Shown: positions 47,378 through 58,926 of the stretch, in pieces
Position numbering within the stretch: position 1 is the stretch's first letter
Layout: each line of letters starts with the position of its first letter
From: Fomitopsis serialis
Taxonomy: Eukaryota; Basidiomycota; Agaricomycetes; Polyporales; Fomitopsidaceae
NCBI RefSeq assembly: GCF_022376445.1
Contig: NW_025955004.1
Span: forward strand, 62,001 to 126,000
Length of the DNA: 64,000 nt
Direction: 5' to 3'
Notes under the pieces: generated by a model
The model's database searches: none
Told to the model about the DNA's origin: nothing
The model's input: only the letters and a program-made list of their open reading frames with translations
Made by a program: the position numbers and the translations under genes

Positions 47378-48103
47378 ATGGCCGTTGCTACCCTCGAGCG
47401 CTCAGGATCCTCGTCGCTCCCCCGCACCCCGCCAGAGTACCGCACCCGCAGCGGCTCTTCACCCACCGCGTCCGCAAGCAGCGAGGCCAGCGCCCTCCGC
47501 GCGCGCGCACGCCCGATCCCCAACTCGTACTGGGCGACGCCCTTCCTGGTCGCGTGCGAGTTCCCGTACTGCCCGCTCACGCCCGCGCAGATCGCGCGCC
47601 GGTGCACCACGCAGAAGCTCGACGCGCTCCTCGCCGCGGGCGTGCGCACGTTCATCGACCTCACCGAGCCGCACGAGCTCTTCCCGTACGCACCGCACCT
47701 CGCGTCCGCGTGCGCCCAGCTCGGCATCGACCCGCACGACGTCGAGTACCACAGCTTCCCCATCCGCGACCGTGCGCTGCCCGCGTCGCCCGCGTACGTG
47801 CGCAAGGTCCTCGCCGTCCTGCGCGACACGGAGCGGCGCGGGCGCGTCGCCGCCGTGCACTGCCGCGGCGGGATCGGGCGCACGGGCCTCGTCGTCGGCT
47901 GCTGGCTCGTGGACAGCGGGCGCGCGCGGGACGGCACAGATGCGTTGCGCATGATCGCGGAGGAGTGGAAGGGCGTCGAGAAGTACAAGCGCTACCCCTA
48001 CAGCCCCGAGACGGGCCCGCAGTTTGACTGGGTCCGCACCTGGGCGCGCGAGCGGCCCCCCGTGGCGGCGGCGACGCCGAGTGCGCACGCAAGCGTGCAA
48101 TGA
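47378..48103 (+). CDS. Dual-specificity (cysteine-based) protein phosphatase
   Basis: A single exon of 241 residues. A Ser/Thr/Arg-rich N-terminus is followed by YWATPFLVACEFPYCPLTPA, VRTFIDLTEPHELFPYAPHL and FPIRDRALPAS, which carries the general-acid Asp (about residue 131). The active-site P-loop VHCRGGIGRTGLVVG (HCx5R; Cys about residue 162, codon 47861-47863) is complete. A final WKGVEKYKRYPYSPETGPQF follows. The layout matches small dual-specificity phosphatases that act on phosphotyrosine/phosphothreonine or phosphoinositides. The frame is also open back to 47309, but MAVATLERS is preferred since the upstream stretch looks like C-rich leader. There is no frame break. Very high GC at third positions is in line with strong coding bias. 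Confidence 0.88.
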   Translation: MAVATLERSGSSSLPRTPPEYRTRSGSSPTASASSEASALRARARPIPNSYWATPFLVACEFPYCPLTPAQIARRCTTQKLDALLAAGVRTFIDLTEPHELFPYAPHLASACAQLGIDPHDVEYHSFPIRDRALPASPAYVRKVLAVLRDTERRGRVAAVHCRGGIGRTGLVVGCWLVDSGRARDGTDALRMIAEEWKGVEKYKRYPYSPETGPQFDWVRTWARERPPVAAATPSAHASVQ

Positions 48104-50349
48104 TGACCGAGATGACATTCATGACTGGCGATGACTCGTGCGTGCCTTTTGCTCTCTCTTTCTTCGACCCGGTCGCTGATCGTCGGTGTCGCGCGTAGCC
48201 TGACGCTGACACGATCACGCCTGCATGTTCCACCCTCTGCTGCACGCACTTGCGCGACATCCTCCAGGACTTCCCCGTCTGCACATCCATCCATTCCTAT
48301 CTCCCTTTCCTCCCTCTCGGCCACATAACTTATCGCGCGGCCTCGGTCCTCGCCGTAATTGTACATCTGCCTCCGTTTAGTCTATCTCTCTCGCTCTTCC
48401 TGCCTCTGCTCTCTCATGTGCCCGTGGACAGATACGGTACTGGACCCCGTCTCTAGATCGATCATCGTCGTCGCTGGCTAGAAGTTGTATCCACAGTGCA
48501 TTTCCTCGTTCTATTTTGCTCTCTCTCTTCCGGATTCGACGCTGCTGTCCATAGTATTAACTGATGAAGCTCTCTTCCTGTCGCCACAAGCGCTGCGCTG
48601 TTCTCGTGTGGTTGTGCGCAATGCGTAGGTGGCCAGGTATCGCGCGTGTGTGCCGCGTCGCAGCCTCGAGGCCGCTCCGTCTGACGACCTGCCTGGCAAG
48701 TGGAGTACTTGGAATGTATCATGGGGGTAAGCGGCGTATACAACCGTCCAATCGTGGCCGCGCATTCCGCTCACACGACACCTCCGTACCGTGGTCGCCG
48801 CCAACCGGTACCCCGCGCACGGAGCGCGCTGCACTGTACATGCGGTACCCATCCCGGGTCTATCCTCATAGCGTCAGGCGGAGTGACATATGGTACTGGT
48901 GCCGTTCTTTCATTCATTGCAGCTTGAAGGACGGACTCGGAATCTGGATTGACCGCACCGTCCTCGGCTCGGAGCATGTACTAGCCTTCATGAATTCATT
49001 CATCCGAGTGTTTCATTCCTCTGACTTCATATGCGTTCGGGCGAGCATGGGTGCGGGTTCCGCCGCCCTCGTGCCTCGAGCTCCGGGTGGACTGTGTCGA
49101 CGGCCTGGTCGGAAACAGGCCGAGTCGGTGCGTGGATGTCGACTACACTCTGTTACATACCACAAAGGAACGGCAAGCGCTTTTATGGATGTCGCCCTTG
49201 CGGCGGTGCGTACATACCGCATGGAATCCTGGGACGCTGATTCGTCCGCGGCTCGACTCCGGTTCAGGTTCGATCGGGCGCGGGCGCGATGCGTCCGAGT
49301 CCGTGTCCGTGCCTGGCATCGGCGGGTCGCAGGTTCGAATCTTCGATGCTTCCCCGGGGAGGAATGATGGGATCTCGATCGTTTGGTGGACGTTTGTACT
49401 TGTGCACGCCCGGAACCGGTTGGTCACGTCGCATGCGGGATTTGAGTCGGGGCAGTGCGCGTGAAGGATGGGCATGTTGGATTCAAGGATTCGTCGACAG
49501 GTGTAGGCGGTTGGCGGGTGGCTGGATTGCCGAGGCTTTGACTCGGAGGGGATCGCGTGTGAGTGGGTAGTTACATGCAAGTCCTGCGTAGACTCAACCC
49601 GGCCTACTCGGAGTTCTGGCAGCGACGGGCAAGCTTTCTCGTAGCAGTATGTCGAACAGGACGGATTTCGGGGCTGGACGACTGGTGGTGCGATAGAAAT
49701 AGGCCCATCCACACCCGCATGTGCCAGTGAAGTGTTGAAACTAGCATGTCCGCCGACAAAGCATACCATCCGAGTCGGCAGTTGCGCTTCCACGTCACGG
49801 TAGGATGCTGAGCTTGAGCTGAGCAGATACGTATGACAGACGCAAGAAAAGAGCAGTGGTCATCATCGGATGCGACCGAATTCGGGCCCGCCGACTCGGA
49901 CAAGCTTGCCTGAGGAAAGAGAATTCAATGTCTAGATCGATCTTGAGGGCGACGCACCAGTAAGCACCTTGCTGTGCACAAAATGACTTGGTCAAGTCTG
50001 CGCACAGTGAGCGTCCACGAATACTGCGATGTATATCTGCGAGTATGTGACAGGCTACGATAACTGTGTTGACTACGATAGCTGTGTTGACTACGATAAC
50101 TGTCTTGGGTGATAGCATAGGATGTATGAGTACGGACTAGCAAGCGCGAGGTGCAGGGGTAGCATATGATGAGCAGGACAGAGCAGGAAAAACTAGGAAA
50201 ACAAGTCGAGTAGTAGTCATGAACGAAGAACAAAGACCGTGATTCGTGATTCGTAACGTATCCCGGAGTCGTGAGCGAGCGACTACTTGAAGTAGCGCTA
50301 ATCATTAAATAGGAGGAACTATGCGGCGCATAGTGGTGTCGGAGTGGAC
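48104..50349. other. Gene-poor region with a short tandem repeat
   Basis: No gene is supported. The 216-codon minus-strand frame at 49143-49793 has no domain. Three tandem copies of an 18-bp unit (ACTACGATAACTGTGTTG type) occur at about 50058-50105. Confidence 0.45.
50058..50105. repeat. 18-bp tandem repeat, about three copies
   Basis: ACGATAACTGTGTTGACT is followed by ACGATAGCTGTGTTGACT and ACGATAACTGTCTTGGG, differing at one or two positions. Confidence 0.85.
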
Positions 50350-51566
50350 CTATGCCGTGGCAAGGATCCTCAACCAGAAACTCGACGAAAGGTGGCCGTC
50401 GACGGTGTGGAAGGCGGGGCCGGCGCCCGGCGGGAACCCGATGTAGGTCTCAGCGACCCAGTCATACCCGTTACTGGAGTAAATCGACCCCAGATAGAGC
50501 TGGGAGAAACGGATCGCGCCTAAGACCGGGTCGCTGGCGGACGAGCCGAATCCAAACGTCTGTGTAGGCACGAACTCGGTGTAAGCCGCCCTGTGCAGAA
50601 AGGAGCGGAGAGGAGAAACACACCTGCATGTACTCGCGGACGTGCTTCGCGAATTCCGTCACGACATATTTGATGGACGCCGGTCCTCGGACGCCTCCGC
50701 CGAAGTCGCGTTGGCATGGAATGTCCCATCTTTCCCTATCATGGTCTAGCCACTACGTCGCACCATGAGTCCAGTCAGCCTTCTAATTGATGCGTCGCAG
50801 AGAAGAAGAGACCACTCACGTCGAACTGGATCTTGATCGACTGCTTCTTCTTTAGGTCGTGGTGGGGATCCATGCCCCCACGAGCAGCCCGTAAATATTC
50901 ATCTCCAGCAGGTCGAAGAGGCGTACACCCTTCGCGGTCCCCCAACGCTTGCGCCTGGCGGTGAAGCGAATCACCCGCACGTTGTCCGGGCGCGGGACGT
51001 CCGAGAGCCTGTAATACTCCCAACCCGTAGTCGGGGCGACATCCCCGCGAGAGGTGCGGGGCGGAGGGAACGGCGCCAGATGGTGCGGTATGGCCTGCAC
51101 GGCAGGCAGAGCGCTCTGTGAGACGGTCGACTGGGTACCATGTTCATGAATATCCTCAAAGGGAAGAAAGAAAGACGACTTACCTCAGGCTCCGGGGCGA
51201 CATCCCGGCGAGAGATGGAGGGCGGATGGGACGGCGCCAAGTCGTGCGGTATTTCCTGCACAGTAGGCAAGTGCTCTGTGAGACGGCCGACTTGGTACCA
51301 TGCTCATGAATATCTCGAACTAGAGAAAGAAAGAAAGACAACTCACCTCAGGCTCCGGACTAGACCGCGCTGCAACCTGAGGGTCCCCAGACTCGCCAGA
51401 GCCTGAGGACCAGCCAAACTCCTCCGTAGAATGATCTCTATCCGACGAATCCGAAGATGTGGGCTCGGACTGCCAGGGGGAGGCCACACCGGGCCCGGGC
51501 TGAAGAGTGCTTCGAGGTCCAAAATGGGATCGGACACGAAAAGGAGTCCCACAAGTAATCCGACAT
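50350..51566 (-). CDS. Uncharacterised family member A, with a duplicated exon
   Basis: The putative start at 51566 (MSDYLWDS) leads, after a frame change, to an acidic Ser-rich exon (SEPTSSDSSDRDHSTEEFGW ... SSPEPE). Two related exons follow, each with its intron: TEHLPTVQEIPHDLAPSHPP and SQSALPAVQAIPHHLAPFPP, both ending in a DVAP peptide. A conserved core comes next (IRFTARRKRWGTAKGVRLF; MDPHHDLKKKQSIKIQFD; VVTEFAKHVREYMQ; DPVLGAIRFSQLYLGSI), and the C-terminus ends SSSFWLRILATA at 50350. The core aligns with the gene at 52853-53579, so the two are paralogues. I do not recognise the family; there is no signal peptide or transmembrane helix. Frame changes near 51520 and about 50930 fit single lost bases. 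It may be a self-recognition or structural protein, but nothing proves this. Confidence 0.58.
51033..51356 (-). repeat. Tandem duplication of a 160-bp exon-plus-intron unit
   Basis: 51033-51192 and 51193-51356 are head-to-tail copies. Both contain GGGGCGACATCCC, GGCGCCA, CGTGCGGTAT/GGTGCGGTAT, GCTCTGTGAGACGG, TTGGTACCATG/TGGGTACCATG, CATGAATAT and a purine-rich AAAGAAAGAC stretch before the splice site. Divergence is roughly 15-20% by eye. Each copy carries one exon and one intron of gene A. Confidence 0.85.
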
Positions 51567-52852
51567 TTTTGGGGTAATACAAACGAGAAACCGATAACAG
51601 TATACAGAGAATGAACCGAGAGACCGGAGGAAAGGGGAGGAAACGACGGGACCGCAGCGTGCGGGGCTGCGAGCTTGGGGCCCGGAGGGGGGCGGGCGGC
51701 CTATTAATGCGATCCCGAGTGGGCCACCCGTGGGATTCTGGAAATTTAGGGACAAGTAGATCACCCAGATCTGGCAATTACGGTGGGCGAGCACAATGGT
51801 TCCTCGGTGAGGCGCCGTGGACTGCCCCCCAATCTGCTCTCCCGCCCTCGCTATTGGGTAGGCTTCGCATCAACGGAGCTTCTCCCGCGTACATGAGGCG
51901 GAGCCACAGTATAGCCGGGTGATTCCAGGGTGGGAGCACCGAGCAATCGCAGCGTGCGCGGCCTTTGTGGCTGCGCGAAGACGATGCTGGACTCGGCTGG
52001 GGTGGACCGCGCGGTCCCTCGGAAGATGCCGTGGCCGTCGGCTGTCTTGGGGATTATCAGCCTGGATCAAAGTAGGGATAAGGACGGCTGTACTGACTTC
52101 AGATTGAATGATTGTCTAATGGTCTTGGCCGGCATGACATCTCGTCCGAAGAACGGTGTATCACTCGTACAGCGAACACCATGGAGAGTCGCTCCGCTGA
52201 AGGAGGTCTACTGGCAGAGGGAAGATGTACCCACCCACGTACCGACATACGTGCTTCCACCGGCCCACGACGAAGTAGGGGAATGCAACGATCTAGGTGG
52301 ACATAATCGGCTGATAGTCACCGTTGGTGGACCATTTCCGGGGGGCTGATAGCAGCGCTAGCTTACTATCGGCACAGTTTAATATAGAACTAATCCAAAT
52401 TGCCTGCGAGCCACCCCGCTGCCCGACTGTGCGAAGCAACCGAGCCCAAAGAAAAGGCGCCCGTGCATTTGAAGGTTCAAAAGGAGTTCAGTAGGGTCTT
52501 TATCTAGATCCAGGTCCGACGAATCAACATCCCACGCTTGCAAGTGTGGCTTGTCAGGTGACCTCTTTGCCGCCCCGACACTGCCACAGCGCCAGTACTC
52601 CGACTTGAGCAGCGAGACATGTTGATGAACTCAAATGCCGCGTTGAGCACGGCTTACGCGCATGGCTCCTGCTACATTGTTGTTTATGTCGGATCAAATG
52701 TGGAATGAGGAGAGACAATAATTATTGCGGGGGAAGCACCGATAGCAGCAGGCCAGCCTGCATCATGAAGTTGAGGATCGACTACCGAGACATAAGAATT
52801 CCATAAGAGCGATAAGATACTCCGGCACACTTGCTTCACAAGCAGCTTCTTC
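51567..52852. other. Intergenic region between paralogues A and B
   Basis: No gene is supported. It separates the two paralogues, both on the minus strand, and should hold the promoter of A and the 3' flank of B. Confidence 0.45.
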
Positions 52853-53579
52853 TCAGGCTTGGATCTCAACCTTCCACACGGGTCCCTTACTGCGGTGTAG
52901 CGCAACGAGATAGACCTGATAGAACGACACATTGCCCAGGGTCGGGTTCTCCGAATTGTAATCGCCGCTCTGTTCCTGCAAGGCCAGTCCGCGTCAGAGT
53001 GAAGCAAAAGGATTGCGTAGTATATCGAGAATAACTCACCTGCATGTAGCTTAGGCAGTACTTCGCCACCTCTTCCGCAAGAGTTCGTAGGGCAATAGGG
53101 TCTCTCTTGCCGTTCTTGACCGATATTAGCTTTGATTTTGTGCCGTAGCCGGGCCACTGTTGCGCGCCCGCATGAAAAAGTACCATCGTTCTCAGTCAGA
53201 AAACAGCACAAAAGATACCGGGATTAACATACCGTCAAATCAAGCTGGATATAATCGTGCTTCGACTCCTCGAAGATCGTTACTGGCTCCTCGCCGTCAC
53301 GCAATGACGATACCGGAAGAGGACTTTTCACAAATACGCGCAGCGGGAAGCCCACGCGGTTGTTCTGTCGTCCCTGGAAGCGGATCTCCTGAGGCTCTTC
53401 GCTGCCTTCAGAGCTAGAGGTCTAGTAAACGAGGGGTACAACCGTGAGACGCGAGCAAACGCGGATGAGACAAGGGTGGATCACACCTCTGAATCGGAGT
53501 CGACATCCATAGCAGTGTCCTGGAGTTCATCGGTAACATTGAGACGTGCTGCAAAATCGGCGGCCAGTTTTGTGACCAT
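52853..53579 (-). CDS. Uncharacterised family member B (about 175 aa)
   Basis: Exons 53487-53579 (MVTKLAADFAARLNVTDELQ ... DSDSE) and 53233-53421 (EEPQEIRFQGRQNNRVGFPL, EESKHDYIQLDLT) join in frame. The next exon encodes WPGYGTKSKLISVKNGKRDP and LRTLAEEVAKYCLSYMQ. The last covers SENPTLGNVSFYQVYLVAL and VWKVEIQA. The start is chosen as the first Met of the only exon that splices in phase. All junctions use GT-AG and no frame break was seen, so B is the better template of the A/B pair. It has an acidic linker, then an alpha/beta core with a conserved 'YMQ' before an 'NPxLGxxxFxQxYL' motif. The family is unknown. It is divergent from DNA2 (start 895 bp away). Confidence 0.66.
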
Positions 53580-54474
53580 GGCTGAAGGCTGTGGCAAGCG
53601 CGAGACTAGGCGGAAGAGATGTGGGAGAGATCCGTCAAATCTTGTCCAAGATTATATACTCGCCAGTATCATTAACAATAGGCAGTGGCTCTTCGAGGGA
53701 CAAGGCAGCTTCCTGAGTGGCAATATTGCTGGTCGCGAAGCGATCTTCACTTGGTCCGTCACTCTCAGGAGAGTCTAACTTGAAGCGGCCCGTTCCAAGT
53801 CTAGAAGTGGAGAATAAAATGTGTATTCAGTGTCCGTTGTTTTGTGACCGCAGATTCACGAGGCCTGGCAGACCAGAAATGCGCTTGATAGAACCTGTTC
53901 TTCGTCGGCGATTCTCGCCACTGCTTCAATGGCAAATGGATGAAGTAGCTCGATTCATGTATGGGACACGTTCAGTGAGTAACTTTGATCATTAGAGACA
54001 AGATGCAGATAGCACGTTGTTTTGTTTCTGAGGGACGAAGTGCGACCGCTGATGATTTATGGAGTGAGTAGAGCAGGCTGAAGTTCAAGTTCGTGCTACA
54101 CAATTGCCGCCACACTCAACGCGATCCCGTGCAGCACGTGATTCAGCCACTGAACGCGTCAATAGGAACAAATAACGCGTTGGCAGGCCTTACGCGTGCG
54201 CGACGCGCTGACATTGCAGACCACTCCCATCTGCATCCTCGCCTACGTAACTTGCTCACTTGCTGTGTATTCTGTCTCAGATAACCGTTTACTTGAGGGG
54301 AAGTGCAAGGCAGTATTACGCCTACCGTCTAAGTTACCGTACCCCCCGCGGTGAAGCCGCTCGCCACCTCCGTAGAGGTGACTATCGATGTTCTAGAGCC
54401 ATATATCTGACCTACCTCCTATAGAAGCCGGTGTTCTTACTAGCGATACCTCTTCTTCCACTGAGACACTCACA
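53580..54474. promoter_or_regulatory. Divergent region between gene B and DNA2
   Basis: 895 bp between two outward-facing starts. Frames such as 53717-53995 have no domain. It probably holds both promoters. A small inverted element, CTCGCCACCTCCGTAGAGGTGAC, lies at about 54360-54382. Confidence 0.4.
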
Positions 54475-57400
54475 ATGCCTCCTCTTGCACGGACAAAAGA
54501 AGAGGAGGACGACTTCATGGCTGCCATACTCAACGAAGGACCGAAACTAGAGCCTCCAGCGACACCGAAACACCGCTCTTGTCTTAAAACTGAATCTCCA
54601 TGCACTCATCGCGCTCTCGCGACATCCACTCCATCTGCGAATGTCTTCGCCGCTCACGACGTCGACTTCGCAGAACTGGTGGAGGGCGCGGAAAACTGGG
54701 ATTGGGACGACATGAACTCGGATATACTTTCGCCCAGGCGTACTCGGTCCCCAAAGAAGACGGTATGTTTGCAATGTCTACGACCGCTCATGACGTCGTA
54801 CTCACCTTAGGCCTTCAGCCCTCGGCTGCTCGGATTGCTGCTCCAGCGCCTGCGTACGTCCCTCCCACTCGTACTCGCTGCGTAGTCAAAGGCGTCGAAG
54901 AGCGTCTCTCAACTGGCTACCTGCAGAAGGTATGCACGTCTGCCACCTCCGAGCCATGTCAATGCCCTTCCTTTACTGACTCGATTATGTCAGGTGTTAG
55001 CCGTGCAAGTAATACCGGGAGAGGAGCGCCGTTGTGTAATCCTACAAGACGACTGGGTTGACACAGATATCCGCCCAGGTATGTCTTCATCGCGGTCTGC
55101 TTGATATCTGCCTTAGACTGCTCTATAGGTGATGTCATCAATGTACTCGGGGACTTTTCAGCCCCCGCGTCCACATCCAAAGCCGCACCGGTGCCCACGA
55201 TCACGATCAACGCTCACAAGAACCTATTCATTCACCACCCCGACCTCCTCATCACCGCGACGGCTCTCTCCACAGCATCGCAATGCCGTCGCAAACCGTT
55301 GGTAACGAGTCTGGTGCGCAGCTCGGTAGACGTGACGCCTTCGCTCGTGTGGGGCAACATCCTTCACGAAGTCATGCAGGCGTGTCTGTGCGAGGGTCGG
55401 TGGGATGGACCGTGGATCGAGACCCAGATTAACGAGGTCGTGCGGAAGTGCCTCGGAGACTTGATGCGCGTCAACATGGGCATCGAGCAGGCTGTCAATG
55501 AGGTCAGGCTCCGCGCGCAAGGCTTGCGGTCCTTCGCAGACAAGTACATGGCGGAGGAGCCGAAGGTCGGTGCAGTCGTTTTGCCGGCTGCATCGTGTCA
55601 TGCTGACCCTGGTGTGCTCGCTGTCTAGCCCGAGGCGATACTGACGAACACACGGGCGGCCAACGGACAGACCTCTCTTTTGGCCATTGGCAAGCTGCAC
55701 GACATCGAAGAGGATATCTGGTCCCCGACGTACGGACTGAAGGGAAAGGTCGATGCATCTGTACAGGCCATCATCGTCGACACAGATGACGGCCCACGCG
55801 ACAATCCGTTCACAAAGGCTGGGCCGCCGCGCAAGAACGTACCACAGACCTGGACGATGCCCTTTGAGATCAAGACCGGCCGCGCAGTCGCAGGCATGGA
55901 GCACCGCGCACAGACGATGCTCTACACGCTGCTCATGGCTGAACGCTACGGAACGGAGGTGCCCAGCGGGCTGCTGTACTATACGCGCAGTGACGAGGTC
56001 GTGCGTGTGCCTGCGGTCAGAAATGAGGTCCGCGCTCTGCTCGTAACGCGCAACGAGATGGCAGCGTATATGATGCGTAGGATGCGGACTGGTGGTGGCG
56101 GAGGAGGAGGCGAGAAAGACAGTGTCCTCGAGGTCGAGGCGTTTTTGCCACCCACCATCGACGATGCGTGGCAATGTGGGAAGTGCTTTGCCTTGGACAC
56201 ATGTATGCTCTATCGCAAGGTCAGTTCGTTCTTCATTCGGAATGGTCAGTCGAATGCTGAGGTGGCTCCATGTAGACGGTTGAGAACGTCGTTGATACCG
56301 CTTCTCCCATTGCCGATATCTACGCTCTGAAGACCGGTCACATCACCCCAGAGCAAGGCGCGTTCTTCAAGAAATGGGAAGCCCTGGTCTCTTTGGAGGA
56401 ACAGGATCTCGTTCGCTTCAAGAAAGAGCTATGGACAATGGGTGCACAAGAACGCGAGCGGCACGGTCGGTGCTTCAGCAACATGGTGCTGGATCGGACG
56501 TATCACTGGCGGCCGGAAGCACAGACCGACAGCAGAATCCACGGCTATACGTATCGCTTCTTCAAGGAATCCCTCACACAGACGTCATCTTTCACACAGT
56601 CGTCACTGCTCAATGGGCACATGAGCTGCGGAGACGCTATCACCGTCTCTGTTGAGCCCGACCTCCTGGCATTCGCAAAGGGATTCATCGTCGATCTCAC
56701 TCCGCAGGAGGTCATTGTCGGGGTGGATCATGAGATCGACATGGAGGCCGTCAGAGCTCGGATCCGCGCCAACCTGTTCGAGAATGTCATCTTCCGCATC
56801 GACAAGGACGAGCTATTCAGCGGTCTCGGACGTATACGGGACAATCTCGCACAGCTCTACCACCCAGACGGTGACACGAAGCGACTGGAACTCATCGTCG
56901 ACCTGAAACGACCGGAGTTCGATGAGATTGAACAGCTAACGCTTGACAAAACGGCGCGTTCTGCTATGAACAAGCTGAATACCAGTCAACAGATAGCTGC
57001 AGCGAAGGTGCTCACCGCGCAGGACTACGCGCTCATTCTCGGAATGCCGGGGACTGGGAAGACTACCGTCATTGCAGCCATCATACAGATGCTGGTCAGC
57101 CTGGGGAAGACTGTGCTGCTTGCCTCGTATACGCATTCCGCCGTCGATACTATCTTGCTCAAGTTGAAGCACGTCGCCGACTTCGGCATCCTGCGCATCG
57201 GGAACTTGGACAAGGTATGGTGAACAGGCTTTCCTTGACGCTCCAACTGATGACATTCCGCGGCATGCAGATGCATCCTGACGTTCACGAATTCACCCTC
57301 GCCAATCGCCGCGTGGCAACAACGATGGAGCAACTCGAGCACCAGGTCATGTCACCCCCAGTTGTCGCTACAACATGTCTATCTATCGACCAGTAAGCAT

Positions 57401-58704
57401 CGTCGGGTCGCCGTAATGTAGCGTCTAACGACTCTGTAGCCCTTTGTTCTCGCGGCGCAAATTCGACTACTGCATCGTAGACGAAGCATCGCAGATTACT
57501 CTGCCCACTTGCATAGGACCCCTGCGCTTTGCAGACAAGTTCGTGCTAGTTGGAGACCATTTCCAATTACCCCCTCTGGTGGGCGAGAATAGCATGGCAT
57601 AATGGATGACGATGTTAACGGTCGTCTATGTATAGGTCCGCAATCGAACCGCACGGAGAACTGGCCTCGAGGTGTCTCTATTCAGGATGCTTTCCGATAC
57701 ACATCCACATGCGGTGGTTGACCTCAACGAGCAGTACCGCATGAACGCCGACATCATGCTCCTCTCGAACAAACTCATCTATAGCGACAGGCTTCGTTGC
57801 GGTTCCGAAACTGTGGCCCAACAGTCTCTGAAGATACCAGATCCCACGTTCTCCGTGGTTTGCACCCGAAGTTGTCTCCCTGCGAGAAGGCGGGAGGTAT
57901 CTGTTGGCTGGGTCAGTTGTTAGACGAAAGGTACGCAGTAGTCCCGTATTCCGATGCTAGTCTGACCGTCGTGGCTCAGGTGCAAAGCCGTCTTCGTCGA
58001 CACAGACGCTGTGCCCGCCTACGACTCCCCCGTAGGAGACCTAGTCGAGAATCGTGTCGAAGCGCGTCTCGTCTACCAGGTCACCGAATGTCTGATCCGC
58101 AGCGGGATCCGGCAAGACCAGATCGGTGTCCTGTCCCTGTATCGCCAACAGATCAAGTTGCTCTCCCACCTTCTGCACCATAGGCAAGAGGTCGAGATCC
58201 TGACCGCGGACCGGAGTCAAGGAAGGGACAAGGAGTGCATCATCATTCCATGGTGCGCTCGAACGATGACGGACAGGCGAGTGTTGTGTCTCGAACACGC
58301 ATATAAGTGACGTGCTGACCCGTTTGTAGGTGGGAGACCTGATGAAGGACTGGCGTCGCATGAACGTCGCGTTTACGCGGGCCCGAGCTAAGCTCATCAT
58401 CGTCGGCTCACGGACGACGTTGCAAGGCACGCCCCTGCTCAAGGAATTCCTTCAACTCATGGACGAGAAGGACTGGATCCTCCCGCTGCCCCCGAATGCC
58501 CATGAGATGCATACACTCCCGGCCCTGACGGACTCGAACATGAAGAAGCGTTCTGCTGACGACCTCGCGGAGCCACTGTCTCCTGACCGCAAGGAGAACA
58601 CCCCAACGAGGCCGAATAAAAAGGGCAGAAAGTCCGCCATCGCGGATGAGGCTATCTTGAAGGGTCGGTCGTTGTTGAAGGATCTGATGAATGAGTCGTC
58701 GTGA
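54475..58704 (+). CDS. DNA2: DNA replication helicase-nuclease Dna2
   Basis: The N-terminus ([19 protein letters not shown]) includes a WDWDD acidic patch. The PD-(D/E)xK nuclease has [35 protein letters not shown] (acidic ligand) and [20 protein letters not shown] (E.K pair). Fe-S cysteines lie in SQCRRK and in [17 protein letters not shown]. The SF1 helicase has Walker [19 protein letters not shown] (about 57038-57090), motif [17 protein letters not shown], motif [15 protein letters not shown], motif [22 protein letters not shown], motif [12 protein letters not shown] and motif [20 protein letters not shown] basic NLS-like tail ([11 protein letters not shown]) ends at 58704. It trims long 5' flaps in Okazaki maturation and resects double-strand breaks. 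One frame change near 57845 fits a lost base. Otherwise all motifs are intact. Confidence 0.94.
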
Positions 58705-58926
58705 GCTTGTGTCTGGCAATGGGACTGTCTTATGTAGCTATAGCCAACCTCACTACAATTTATCACGCATGATGGATGGACAGAACCCTGTACATTAGTC
58801 GCGATATTAATCACTATAATCCAAAGGAGGTCCCCGTAGCAAGGCTCGCGCACCAAACCGGTTCCAGCAAGGCACATAGCAAAACAGATGTGACGAATTA
58901 CTTGAGGACGGCATACGCGATCACGA

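Noticed and set aside
47362..48290. Long minus-strand frames over the phosphatase
   Set aside because: Arg/Ala-rich mirror frames of a very GC-rich exon; the plus strand has a complete HCx5R phosphatase.
49320..49360. Possible tRNA around GCAGGTTCGAATCTTCG
   Set aside because: The T-stem pairs at only three of five positions, and no acceptor or anticodon stem could be formed.
49143..49793. 216-codon minus-strand reading frame
   Set aside because: It has no domain or splice context. It runs over a tRNA-B-box-like GGTTCGAATC, and its translation (KIRTCDPPMPG) resembles text often seen in spurious frames.
55224..56174. 316-codon minus-strand frame
   Set aside because: It is antisense to the Dna2 nuclease exons, which carry all expected motifs.
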